Assembly (NCBI GenBank): GCA_001751085.1
Contig: MAXP01000257.1
Span: forward strand, 1 to 5,151
Source: Desulfobacterales bacterium C00003060
GTDB taxonomy: Bacteria; Desulfobacterota; Desulfobacteria; Desulfobacterales; C00003060
DNA: 5,151 bases
Direction of reading: 5' to 3'
The notes under the pieces are model-generated. The model was given only the letters and a program-made list of their open reading frames with translations. It did not search any database and was not told the origin of the DNA. Positions 1 to 4,818 of the stretch are shown here, piece by piece (within the stretch, counting starts at the first letter, position 1; every line of letters begins with the position of its first letter). Both the position numbers and the translations under genes were made by a program.

Positions 1-392
1 GGGATAGGCTCGATCCGCACGCGAAGGTACGGCTTTTCAGAAATGAATTCCAGGACACGAAATCGACTGATCCCCTGGACAAGGAGTTGGATCCCTTTTT
101 CATCGGGTTTAGACATCTTCAGTATTAGTGCTGCGGTTCCCACATCGCAAAGGTCCGCTGGTTCATGCAGTGGCTTCGTATCCGTTTTTTTTGAAACAAG
201 GAGCCCGATGAGACGGTCTTTGGCCATGGCCTCATCCACCAATTGACGTAATGCCTCTTCCTGGACCACTAAAGGAAGGACCATCCTGGGGAAGAGCGGC
301 ATATCCATAAGCGGCACAATCGGCAGGACTTCTGGAATCTTGCGAGTTTCCTCCCCTTGGGGGGAAGCTTGTGTATCGTGTTCTTCTATCAT
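1..392 (-). CDS. lon: Lon ATP-dependent protease, N-terminal part (cut by window edge)
   Basis: Only the first 130 codons are present; the gene runs off the left edge. After a charged, low-complexity leader of about 17 residues, the protein reads LPIVPLMDMPLFPRMVLPLVV, the hallmark opening of the Lon substrate-binding (LON/PUA-like) N domain. It continues with an EEALRQLVDEAMAKDRLIGLLV helix and strand, and later GIQLLVQGISRFRVLEF, also typical of Lon. The AAA+ and Ser-Lys protease domains must lie outside the window. Full-length Lon is a cytoplasmic homo-hexamer that unfolds and degrades misfolded and regulatory proteins. The ATG at 390-392 is preceded by GGAG (401-404) at 8 bases; an in-frame GTG directly before it is a possible alternative start. 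The start lies 24 bases after the hsp20 stop on the same strand, which suggests a heat-shock operon. A stand-alone LON-domain protein cannot be excluded from this fragment. Confidence 0.9.
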   Translation of the reverse strand, partial: MIEEHDTQASPQGEETRKIPEVLPIVPLMDMPLFPRMVLPLVVQEEALRQLVDEAMAKDRLIGLLVSKKTDTKPLHEPADLCDVGTAALILKMSKPDEKGIQLLVQGISRFRVLEFISEKPYLRVRIEPI

Positions 393-416
393 CACCTTGT
401 CTCCTGATCATTCAAG

Positions 417-863
417 TTATTCTTCATCGATAGGGACCCGATAGACCTGATCTCGCATCCTTTTTGCCATGGTGATCTTGAGAAGGCCGTTGGAGTAAGA
501 GGCTGTCACCTCCGCGGGGTCAATTGGTGCGGGCAGCAGTAGAATCCTCTTAAAACTGCCGTGAGCAATTTCTGCCAGATGGTACCTCGTGCCCGGACCA
601 TGGGGAATCTCCCTCCTCCTTCCAGATATCTTTACTGCGTTTTGATCGAGTTCCACCTCCAGGTCTTCCTTGAGTACGCCTGAGGCTTCTCCAACGATGA
701 CAATTTCTTTGGGCGTTTCATATATATCCATCTGGGGACGCCAGGTCTGCTCTGGTAGGACTAGCATTGGATTGGCCCGCCGAAACATCTCGTCTATTGT
801 TCTCTGGAAACTGCTGTGCATCTCTTTGAGATTCTTTCCAAAGCGAATTTTAATGTACTCCAT
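417..863 (-). CDS. Small heat-shock protein, Hsp20/alpha-crystallin family
   Basis: This 148-residue protein has the normal length of a bacterial small heat-shock protein. Residues 1-40 form a helical N-terminal arm. Residues about 41-134 form the alpha-crystallin domain: WRPQMDIYETPKEIVIVGEASGV, then LEVELDQNAVKISGRR, then HGSFKRILLLPAPID, and the conserved GLLKI strand (126-130). The C-terminal tail carries V143-P144-I145, which fits the I/V-x-I/V motif that docks between dimers in the oligomer. Known family role: an ATP-independent holdase that binds unfolding proteins in the cytoplasm. I chose the ATG at 861-863 because AAGGAG (870-875) sits 6 bases before it; a longer in-frame reading to 962 adds 33 residues that are not Hsp20-like and have no good ribosome-binding site. 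It precedes lon by 24 bases and is probably co-transcribed with it. No confident heat-shock promoter was found upstream. Confidence 0.95.
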   Translation of the reverse strand: MEYIKIRFGKNLKEMHSSFQRTIDEMFRRANPMLVLPEQTWRPQMDIYETPKEIVIVGEASGVLKEDLEVELDQNAVKISGRRREIPHGPGTRYHLAEIAHGSFKRILLLPAPIDPAEVTASYSNGLLKITMAKRMRDQVYRVPIDEE

Positions 864-869
864 GGATAA

Positions 870-875
870 CTCCTT
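870..875 (-). promoter_or_regulatory. Ribosome-binding site that decides the hsp20 start
   Basis: On the minus strand AAGGAG lies 6 bases before the ATG at 861-863. This strong Shine-Dalgarno match supports the 148-residue protein over the 181-residue reading that begins at 962. Confidence 0.75.
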
Positions 876-975
876 ATTGCGATTAGTGATTTGACCCGAC
901 CGTATCACGTGCATGCCTCTTAAGACGGAGGCCTGTGATTTCCCCCCTATTTTGAACCGCAAAAACGAGCGCTAA

Positions 976-995
976 CCCCGGAGCTTGCTGCGGGG
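976..995. repeat. REP-like 20-bp imperfect palindrome
   Basis: The stretch reads CCCCG-G-AGC-TT-GCT-G-CGGGG. The outer 5-bp and inner 3-bp arms pair perfectly, with one G/G mismatch between them. A single change at 981 (G to C) would make the stem 9 bp and perfect, so this looks like a mutated copy of a GC-rich palindrome. A direct repeat of GGAGCTT (980-986 and 994-1000) overlaps it. No T-run follows directly on either strand, so it is not a standard terminator, although TTTTT occurs about 10 bases past it on the minus strand (961-965). Dispersed REP-type elements of this kind are common in the spacers of delta-proteobacteria; whether other copies exist in this genome cannot be seen here. 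Confidence 0.45.
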
Positions 996-1133
996 AGCTT
1001 CCGTCTTTAGTCACCATAGCTGACAGGTTGAGGTTTGTAAAGATGTTAGTACGGACCCGTTAAGCGGGTGAGTGGGTGAATAGCTGATCAGTTGACGTAT
1101 CTTCTCAATAACCTGAGCCGACAGGTGGACAAA

Positions 1134-1154
1134 AGCTGAAAGCTCAAGGCTGAA
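1134..1154. repeat. Three degenerate heptamer repeats (AGCTGAA type)
   Basis: Three head-to-tail units AGCTGAA, AGCTCAA and GGCTGAA lie at 1134-1140, 1141-1147 and 1148-1154. Related fragments AAAGCTAA and TTAGCTGAAGCT follow up to 1192. This is a short low-complexity tract; no function is implied. Confidence 0.45.
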
Positions 1155-1186
1155 AGGAAGAAAAGCTAAGAGCATGGGATTTAGCT
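1152..1186 (-). terminator. Weak candidate terminator of the nrdDG operon
   Basis: On the minus strand, just after the nrdG stop, AGCTAA (1181-1186) pairs with TTAGCT (1164-1169) across an 11-base loop. It is followed by a pyrimidine-rich TTTTCTTCCTTT stretch. The position is right, but the stem is only 6 bp and AT-rich, so termination would be inefficient if it occurs at all. Confidence 0.25.
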
Positions 1187-1196
1187 GAAGCTCTGA

Positions 1197-1886
1197 TCAT
1201 CGAACGACAATGCACCGAACAAGATCCTTGACTTCTCCCTTCAAAGCCTCAAACTCCTTGTCAGAGTATGTGGTTTGGCTTAAGAACCTTTTCTCCAGGC
1301 ATTTTGATGGCACAAACTTCTGCAGGACATACAATCTTGCATCTCTTATTGAGATGGCGATTTCTTGTAAATCACGCTTTTTCAAAAGCGATTTCACGAC
1401 CGTTGTACGGAATTCATAGGCTACACCCGAATCCATGATCATCCCGATGCTCTGTTTTATCTTATCAGGACTAACATTAGATCTGGTAATCTTGTGATAT
1501 CTATCAAGGGGAGCTTTCACATCCATTGCGATATAATCCAAAAGCTTAAGATTGATCAGTTCTTCGAGCACTTCAGGATATGCTCCGTTTGTATCGATCT
1601 TGATCAAGTAGCCTATGTCTTGAATACGTTTAAAAAACTCGACCAGATCACGCTGTATTGTAGGTTCACCACCTGTGACGCTAACAGCATCAAGCTTTCC
1701 CTTACGCTTTTCCAAAAAGCAAAGTATATCTTCTTCAGGAAGACATTCCTGGAAAAGCCCTGGATCTACGAGTTCTGGATTATGACAATAGGGGCATCTA
1801 AAATTACACCCCTGAGCAAACAGAGTAGCACAGATCTTTCCCGGGTAATCTATCAAAGAAACCCTCTGCAAACCACCAATATTCAT
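1197..1886 (-). CDS. nrdG: Anaerobic ribonucleoside-triphosphate reductase activating protein (radical SAM)
   Basis: This 229-residue radical-SAM enzyme carries the 4Fe-4S cysteine motif C27-NFR-C31-PY-C34, followed by HNPEL. The SAM-binding TGGEP stretch is at 71-75, KIDTNG at 96-101 and DYIAMDVKAPLD at 117-128. The opening GGLQRVSLIDYPGKICATLFAQGCNFRCPYC is characteristic of the NrdG2-type activase (the form slightly longer than E. coli NrdG). In the family, the reduced cluster cleaves S-adenosylmethionine and the 5'-deoxyadenosyl radical abstracts hydrogen from the C-terminal glycine of NrdD. It starts at the ATG at 1884-1886, 10 bases after the nrdD stop; the ribosome-binding site is weak (GAG within the nrdD stop region), so translation is probably coupled to nrdD. 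Another ATG at 1891-1893 is out of frame. Other radical-SAM activases share the fold, but adjacency to nrdD settles the partner. Confidence 0.95.
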   Translation of the reverse strand: MNIGGLQRVSLIDYPGKICATLFAQGCNFRCPYCHNPELVDPGLFQECLPEEDILCFLEKRKGKLDAVSVTGGEPTIQRDLVEFFKRIQDIGYLIKIDTNGAYPEVLEELINLKLLDYIAMDVKAPLDRYHKITRSNVSPDKIKQSIGMIMDSGVAYEFRTTVVKSLLKKRDLQEIAISIRDARLYVLQKFVPSKCLEKRFLSQTTYSDKEFEALKGEVKDLVRCIVVR

Positions 1887-1896
1887 AATTCATATC

Positions 1897-3987
1897 TCAA
1901 AAATCAAAAACTGCCCTTGTTCTATATTCTTCCTGCTTCCCTTTGTTCCATTGCTTCACAGGACGAAGATAACCCACCACGCGTGAATATATTTCACACG
2001 GCTCTTGACACTTAGGACATGTTTCCTTCTCTCCGGCCAAATACCCATGAGTCGGGCAAACGCTGAAAGTGGGCGTGAAAGTAAAATAGGGCAAACGGTA
2101 ATTCTCACAGACCTTTCGTACCAGCAGCTTAACGCTGTCTGGGTTATCAGTCCGTTCACCAGCATAGGCATGAAATACAGTACCCCCAGTATATCTTGCC
2201 TGGATATCGTCCTGCAGATCAAGGGCCTCGAAAATATCATCCGTAAAATCAACCGGCAGTTGTGTGGAGTTGGTATAGAATAGAGGGCGGTCTTGTTTCT
2301 TGTGTCCATTACCATTTGCGCATATGATGTCATGATATCTTTTATGATCGATTATTGCCAGCCTGTGTGATGTACCCTCTGCCGGCGTTGCTTCAAGGTT
2401 GTAGTTGTTTCCGGTCTCCTTCTGGAATTCGATCAATTTTTCCCTCATAAAATCCAGCACCCTTTTGGTGAATTCCTGACCTTCTTGATCACCGATATCC
2501 TTGCCGAGTAAATTCAAGCAGGCCTCATTCATGCCGACCAGTCCAATGGTGGAAAAGTGATTCTTCCAATATTCATTAAAACGTTGCTTTACCCCCCTTA
2601 AATAATATTTGGTGTAAGGATAAAGACTCCCGTCTGTGAACTTTTCGAGAACCTTCCTTTTCATTTCAAGACTTCTTTTGGCAAGGATCATCATCTTTTC
2701 CAGTCGCATGATGAATTCGTCTTCCGTTTCACTCAGATAGCCAATCCTGGGCACATTGATGGTCACCACTCCGATAGAGCCTGTCAGGGGATTGGAGCCG
2801 AAAAGCCCCCCCCCCCTTACATCTAATTCTCTGTGATCAATACGTAACCTGCAGCACATACTCCTTGCATCTTCCGGGTTCATATCGGAATTTATGAAAT
2901 TGGAAAAATAGGGCACACCATATTTTGCTGTCATTTCCCAAAGAGAATCCAGATTGCGACTATCCCAGTCAAATTCCTTTGTGATGTTATAAGTGGGAAT
3001 AGGAAAGGTAAACACCCTCCCCTTGGCATCCCCCGCTGCCATCACCTCCAAAAAAGCCCTATTGAACAGATCCATCTCTTTCTGGAAATCCTGATACGTT
3101 TCTTGTTGCGCCTCACCTCCGATTATGACGCCTCGCTTGGCGTAATATTGTGGAACCCTCACATCCAAAGTAACATTGGTAAAAGGGGTCTGGAAACCGA
3201 CCCTTGTTGGTACATTGATATTAAATATGAACTCCTGAAGGGCCTGCTTAACCTCTCTATAACTCAAATTATCATATCTTATGAACGGGGCCAGTAGCGT
3301 ATCAAAATTTGAAAAGGCCTGCGCCCCTGCCGCTTCGCCTTGAAGGGTGTAGAAAAAATTCACGACCTGTCCCAATGCACTTCGGAGGTGTTTTGCTGGT
3401 TTGGTCTCTACCTTTCCTGATACCCCCTTAAATCCTTCCATTAAGAGGTCAAAAAGATCCCAGCCCACGCAGTAAACAGAGAGTATACTTAAATCGTGTA
3501 GGTGAAAATCTCCCTCAACATGGGCCTTCTTGATCTCTGGGGGATAGATTTCGCTTAACCAGTACACTTTGCTGACCTCAGAGGAAATGTAATTGTTCAA
3601 TCCTTGCAGGGAATAGGCCATATTACTGTTCTCATTAATCTTCCAGTCGATTTTCTTCAAATACTGATCCACCAAATCGATCTCCATCTTATTGGCAATC
3701 TCTCTCAAACGGGCATGCTGCTCACGATAGATGATATATCGCTTGGCTGTCATGCGATACGGAGAAGACAGAAGGACCTCTTCCACTATGTCCTGCACGT
3801 CCTCTACGCCCATGATTTTGTCGCCGAAGATCTTCTCTGCCAGGCTAAGGACACTGATGGTCAGTTTCCTGGCTCTGTCAAGGCCAAATTCACCAGTTGC
3901 TGTTCCTGCCTTTTCAATGGCATTGGTGATCTTATCGGCATTAAACCTCACATACCGGCCATCTCTTTTTCTTATTTTACTGTGCAT
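1897..3987 (-). CDS. nrdD: Anaerobic (class III) ribonucleoside-triphosphate reductase, catalytic subunit
   Basis: This complete 696-residue glycyl-radical enzyme reduces ribonucleoside triphosphates to deoxy forms without oxygen. Residues about 3-92 form an ATP-cone (KIRKRDGRYVRFNADKITNAI), the allosteric dATP/ATP switch. The catalytic barrel follows, with cysteines C173 (VYCVGW), C378-C379 (SMCCRLR) and C490 in the presumed finger loop (GLVGMNEACLNLLG); C490 is the likely thiyl-radical site, by inference. The C-terminal zinc region has C644, C657, C660 and C664 (CPTHG...CPKC). The glycyl-radical motif RVVGYLRPV follows, with G672 as the radical site. The ATG at 3985-3987 has AGGGGGA (3995-4001) 7 bases upstream. 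nrdG follows after 10 bases. Upstream lie two NrdR-like boxes over a promoter. A notable oddity is a run of 11 G in codons 391-394 (RGGG), a slippage-prone tract; the frame is intact here. Confidence 0.97.
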   Translation of the reverse strand: MHSKIRKRDGRYVRFNADKITNAIEKAGTATGEFGLDRARKLTISVLSLAEKIFGDKIMGVEDVQDIVEEVLLSSPYRMTAKRYIIYREQHARLREIANKMEIDLVDQYLKKIDWKINENSNMAYSLQGLNNYISSEVSKVYWLSEIYPPEIKKAHVEGDFHLHDLSILSVYCVGWDLFDLLMEGFKGVSGKVETKPAKHLRSALGQVVNFFYTLQGEAAGAQAFSNFDTLLAPFIRYDNLSYREVKQALQEFIFNINVPTRVGFQTPFTNVTLDVRVPQYYAKRGVIIGGEAQQETYQDFQKEMDLFNRAFLEVMAAGDAKGRVFTFPIPTYNITKEFDWDSRNLDSLWEMTAKYGVPYFSNFINSDMNPEDARSMCCRLRIDHRELDVRGGGLFGSNPLTGSIGVVTINVPRIGYLSETEDEFIMRLEKMMILAKRSLEMKRKVLEKFTDGSLYPYTKYYLRGVKQRFNEYWKNHFSTIGLVGMNEACLNLLGKDIGDQEGQEFTKRVLDFMREKLIEFQKETGNNYNLEATPAEGTSHRLAIIDHKRYHDIICANGNGHKKQDRPLFYTNSTQLPVDFTDDIFEALDLQDDIQARYTGGTVFHAYAGERTDNPDSVKLLVRKVCENYRLPYFTFTPTFSVCPTHGYLAGEKETCPKCQEPCEIYSRVVGYLRPVKQWNKGKQEEYRTRAVFDF
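2806..2816 (-). repeat. Run of 11 G inside nrdD
   Basis: On the coding strand the codons for R391-G392-G393-G394 read AGG GGG GGG GGG, giving 11 consecutive G. The peptide RGGGLFG is conserved in NrdD proteins, but synonymous glycine codons would break the run. Gain or loss of one base would shift the frame and remove the finger loop, zinc site and glycyl-radical domain. Confidence 0.9.
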
Positions 3988-3994
3988 GTTCGCT

Positions 3995-4001
3995 TCCCCC
4001 T
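3995..4001 (-). promoter_or_regulatory. nrdD ribosome-binding site
   Basis: AGGGGGA on the minus strand, 7 bases before the ATG at 3985-3987, is a good Shine-Dalgarno match and supports this start for the ATP-cone protein. Confidence 0.7.
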
Positions 4002-4020
4002 TTTAACACAGTAGATTTCT

Positions 4021-4036
4021 GCACAAGATATTGTAC
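4021..4036 (-). promoter_or_regulatory. NrdR box 1 (promoter-downstream)
   Basis: The plus-strand core CAAGATATTG (4024-4033) matches the NrdR box core CwAtATaTwG at 9 of 10 positions, and about 12 of 16 over the full box. It lies just after the -10 element, around the expected transcription start of nrdDG. NrdR is the zinc-finger/ATP-cone repressor of ribonucleotide reductase genes in many bacteria. Its own gene is not in this window. Confidence 0.7.
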
Positions 4037-4046
4037 CTAATATTAA

Positions 4047-4076
4047 ATTCTAATACTATATCTTGATGCATTGCAA
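4047..4076 (-). promoter_or_regulatory. Candidate sigma-70 promoter of nrdDG
   Basis: On the minus strand TTGCAA (4071-4076, 4 of 6 to TTGACA) is separated by 18 bases from TAGAAT (4047-4052, 5 of 6 to TATAAT). Directly upstream of the -35 lie a T6 tract (4079-4084) and an A9 tract (4089-4097), an AT-rich layout like an UP element. Transcription would start near 4040 and give a leader of roughly 50 bases. NrdR box 2 occupies the spacer, and box 1 the start region, so repressor binding would occlude RNA polymerase. Confidence 0.55.
4053..4068 (-). promoter_or_regulatory. NrdR box 2 (within the promoter spacer)
   Basis: The plus-strand core CTATATCTTG (4056-4065) matches CwAtATaTwG at 9 of 10 positions; the outer bases fit poorly. 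Its core begins exactly 32 bp after that of box 1, leaving 16 bp between the two 16-bp boxes. NrdR boxes typically occur as pairs with a centre spacing of about three helical turns, which is the main support for this call. Confidence 0.65.
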
Positions 4077-4170
4077 GGAAAAAACTTATTTTTTTTTGAT
4101 TTGGGTAATCTGCAAATATTTTGTATGGTTACCAAGAGTGAAGATGCTCTTCCGTAAATACTTTGATTAT

Positions 4171-4187
4171 GTTCTGATCTTCTGAAC
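4171..4187. repeat. 17-bp imperfect palindrome in the divergent spacer
   Basis: GTTCTGATCTTCTGAAC has 4-bp outer arms (GTTC/GAAC), one T/T mismatch, two further pairs and a 3-base centre. It lies between the nrdD promoter and the promoter candidate of the small plus-strand gene, so it could be an operator for either. It does not match an operator I can name. Confidence 0.35.
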
Positions 4188-4224
4188 AGTGACGTAACAT
4201 TCAAACGCGTAGCGATTTCATAAC

Positions 4225-4253
4225 TTGACAGTTTGGATATACTCCAGTAGAGA
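4225..4253 (+). promoter_or_regulatory. Candidate promoter of the small plus-strand gene
   Basis: A perfect -35 hexamer TTGACA (4225-4230) is followed after 17 bases by TAGAGA (4248-4253), a weak -10 with only 3 of 6 matches. Transcription from about 4260 would give a leader of roughly 58 bases that contains both hairpin arms described at 4266-4310. Confidence 0.4.
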
Positions 4254-4265
4254 ACCTTTAAGTTC

Positions 4266-4310
4266 GGGAGCTTCATGTTCAGGCTCCTGACAAAGAAATG
4301 CTAAGGGAGC
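4266..4310 (+). promoter_or_regulatory. Leader with two mutually exclusive hairpins at the ribosome-binding site
   Basis: The sequence GGGAGC occurs twice, at 4266-4271 and 4305-4310. The second copy is part of the Shine-Dalgarno AAGGGAG (4303-4309). GCTCC (4283-4287) lies between them and can pair with either copy. Pairing with the first leaves the ribosome-binding site free; pairing with the second hides it. The geometry is that of a simple translational switch, but the stems are only 5 bp and no ligand or trans-acting RNA is evident. Confidence 0.35.
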
Positions 4311-4317
4311 AAGACCC

Positions 4318-4572
4318 ATGAAAGACGAAAAAGGGTTGTATTATTATCCTTTTCCCCACAACAAACGCATCCGCACATATGTACGTCAAGCCGAGGGCAC
4401 CATCTGGTTCAGGCTCTGGAATTCCGACGTCCCGGAAGTTTGGGTGGAACATGGCTGGGTGCCATACGGTGCGATCAAGCAAGCCTCCGCCATGTTCAAG
4501 AGCAACGACTTCGATCCGAACCAAGCCTACGATATCGTATTGGCACAGGCACTGCTAAAGGAAGGCGGGTGA
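4318..4572 (+). CDS. Small conserved-looking protein of unknown function, Trp/Tyr-rich
   Basis: I do not recognise this 84-residue protein. It starts at an ATG 8 bases after AAGGGAG (4303-4309), and its codon use is GC-richer than the AT-rich flanks, as expected for a real gene. The first 50 residues are rich in aromatics: Y8-Y9-Y10, F12, Y21, W30, F31, W34, W42, W47 and Y50, with RIRTYVR and TIWFRLW stretches that suggest beta strands. The last third (DPNQAYDIVLAQALLKEGG) looks helical. Charge is roughly balanced; there is no cysteine, signal peptide or membrane segment, so it is probably a cytoplasmic small fold. It is transcribed divergently from nrdDG and has no same-strand neighbour here, so the context gives no function. 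Confidence 0.75.
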   Translation: MKDEKGLYYYPFPHNKRIRTYVRQAEGTIWFRLWNSDVPEVWVEHGWVPYGAIKQASAMFKSNDFDPNQAYDIVLAQALLKEGG

Positions 4573-4593
4573 CTTGGCTATTGCTCTTCCGCA

Positions 4594-4609
4594 AACGGAG
4601 TAATCCGTT
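4594..4609 (+). terminator. Weak hairpin after the 84-residue gene
   Basis: AACGGA (4594-4599) pairs perfectly with TCCGTT (4604-4609) around GTAA, a stable GNRA-type tetraloop in RNA. It lies 22 bases after the stop of the small plus-strand gene. No U-run follows, so it may stabilise or mark a 3' end rather than terminate efficiently. Confidence 0.3.
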
Positions 4610-4689
4610 ACATCATTCGCTGGTATAGCTTTTCAGAAAAATACTTGCAAATTTGCGGGATGAATGGTTCTGGTAACCATGTGAAATTA

Positions 4690-4698
4690 TGCTAAAAT
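4690..4698 (+). promoter_or_regulatory. Orphan extended -10 motif
   Basis: TGCTAAAAT fits the extended -10 pattern TGnTATAAT with one mismatch, but no good -35 lies upstream and no plus-strand gene follows within the window. In AT-rich DNA this may be chance; if active, it would make RNA antisense to the gene at 4819-5151. Confidence 0.2.
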
Positions 4699-4818
4699 AA
4701 TGTGCAGTTTAACTCCGAAATTCGAAATACTATAGATATCACATTGGTTTGCTGTCAAAGTCAAAGATGGACCTTGTGTTGGGTTCATTAAGAGTGGAGG
4801 TGGGACTCAAAATTCACT

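Larger units (their letters stand above)
864..1196. other. Gene-free region between nrdG and hsp20
   Basis: These 333 bases contain no credible gene. Near hsp20 there is a 5-bp inverted repeat GCCTC/GAGGC (915-919 and 928-932), about 50 bases before the hsp20 start, and two copies of GTGATTT (886-892 and 935-941). Either could belong to the hsp20 control region, but neither matches a known operator well. Further left are a CCCCG/CGGGG palindrome (976-995), two copies of GACAGGT (1022-1028 and 1120-1126), a small ACCCG/CGGGT hairpin (1055-1069) and degenerate AGCTGAA-type heptamers (1134-1154). The low-complexity look suggests decayed repetitive spacer DNA rather than lost genes. I see no sigma-70 or sigma-32 promoter here that I would defend. 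Confidence 0.6.
4573..4818. other. AT-rich gene-free region with short palindromes
   Basis: No credible gene was found. The stretch holds a hairpin AACGGA-GTAA-TCCGTT (4594-4609), a perfect palindrome GCAAATTTGC (4647-4656), an inverted repeat ATGGTT/AACCAT with a 5-base loop (4664-4680), an extended -10-like TGCTAAAAT (4690-4698) and an AGAGTG/CACTCT inverted repeat (4791-4796 and 4815-4820) that overlaps the stop of the minus-strand gene. It separates two converging genes, so 3' ends are expected here. Confidence 0.55.

Noticed and set aside
919..950. Sigma-32-like pattern on the plus strand (CTTAAGA, spacer, CCCCCTATTT)
   Set aside because: The -35 is poor, and the direction points away from hsp20 with no plus-strand gene downstream.
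864..962. N-terminal extension of Hsp20 to 181 residues
   Set aside because: The extra 33 residues are unlike Hsp20 and the ATG at 861-863 has a much better ribosome-binding site.
967..975. CIRCE-like half site, TTAGCGCTC on the minus strand (8 of 9 to TTAGCACTC), upstream of hsp20
   Set aside because: The second half, 9 bases away, matches at only 2 of 9 positions, so HrcA control is not supported.
1494..2015. Long plus-strand open reading frame of 173 codons opposite nrdG and nrdD
   Set aside because: It is antisense to two well-recognised conserved genes and has no domain; it is a shadow frame.
4043..4276. A 77-codon minus-strand reading with GGAG 7 bases before its ATG
   Set aside because: It spans the nrdD promoter and both NrdR boxes, is AT-rich without coding-like codon use, and has no recognisable domain. 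The Shine-Dalgarno match comes from the leader hairpin arm.
4279..4524. Minus-strand frame of 81 codons opposite the small Trp-rich gene
   Set aside because: The plus frame has the better ribosome-binding site and codon use; the minus frame begins in the middle of it and has no ribosome-binding support.
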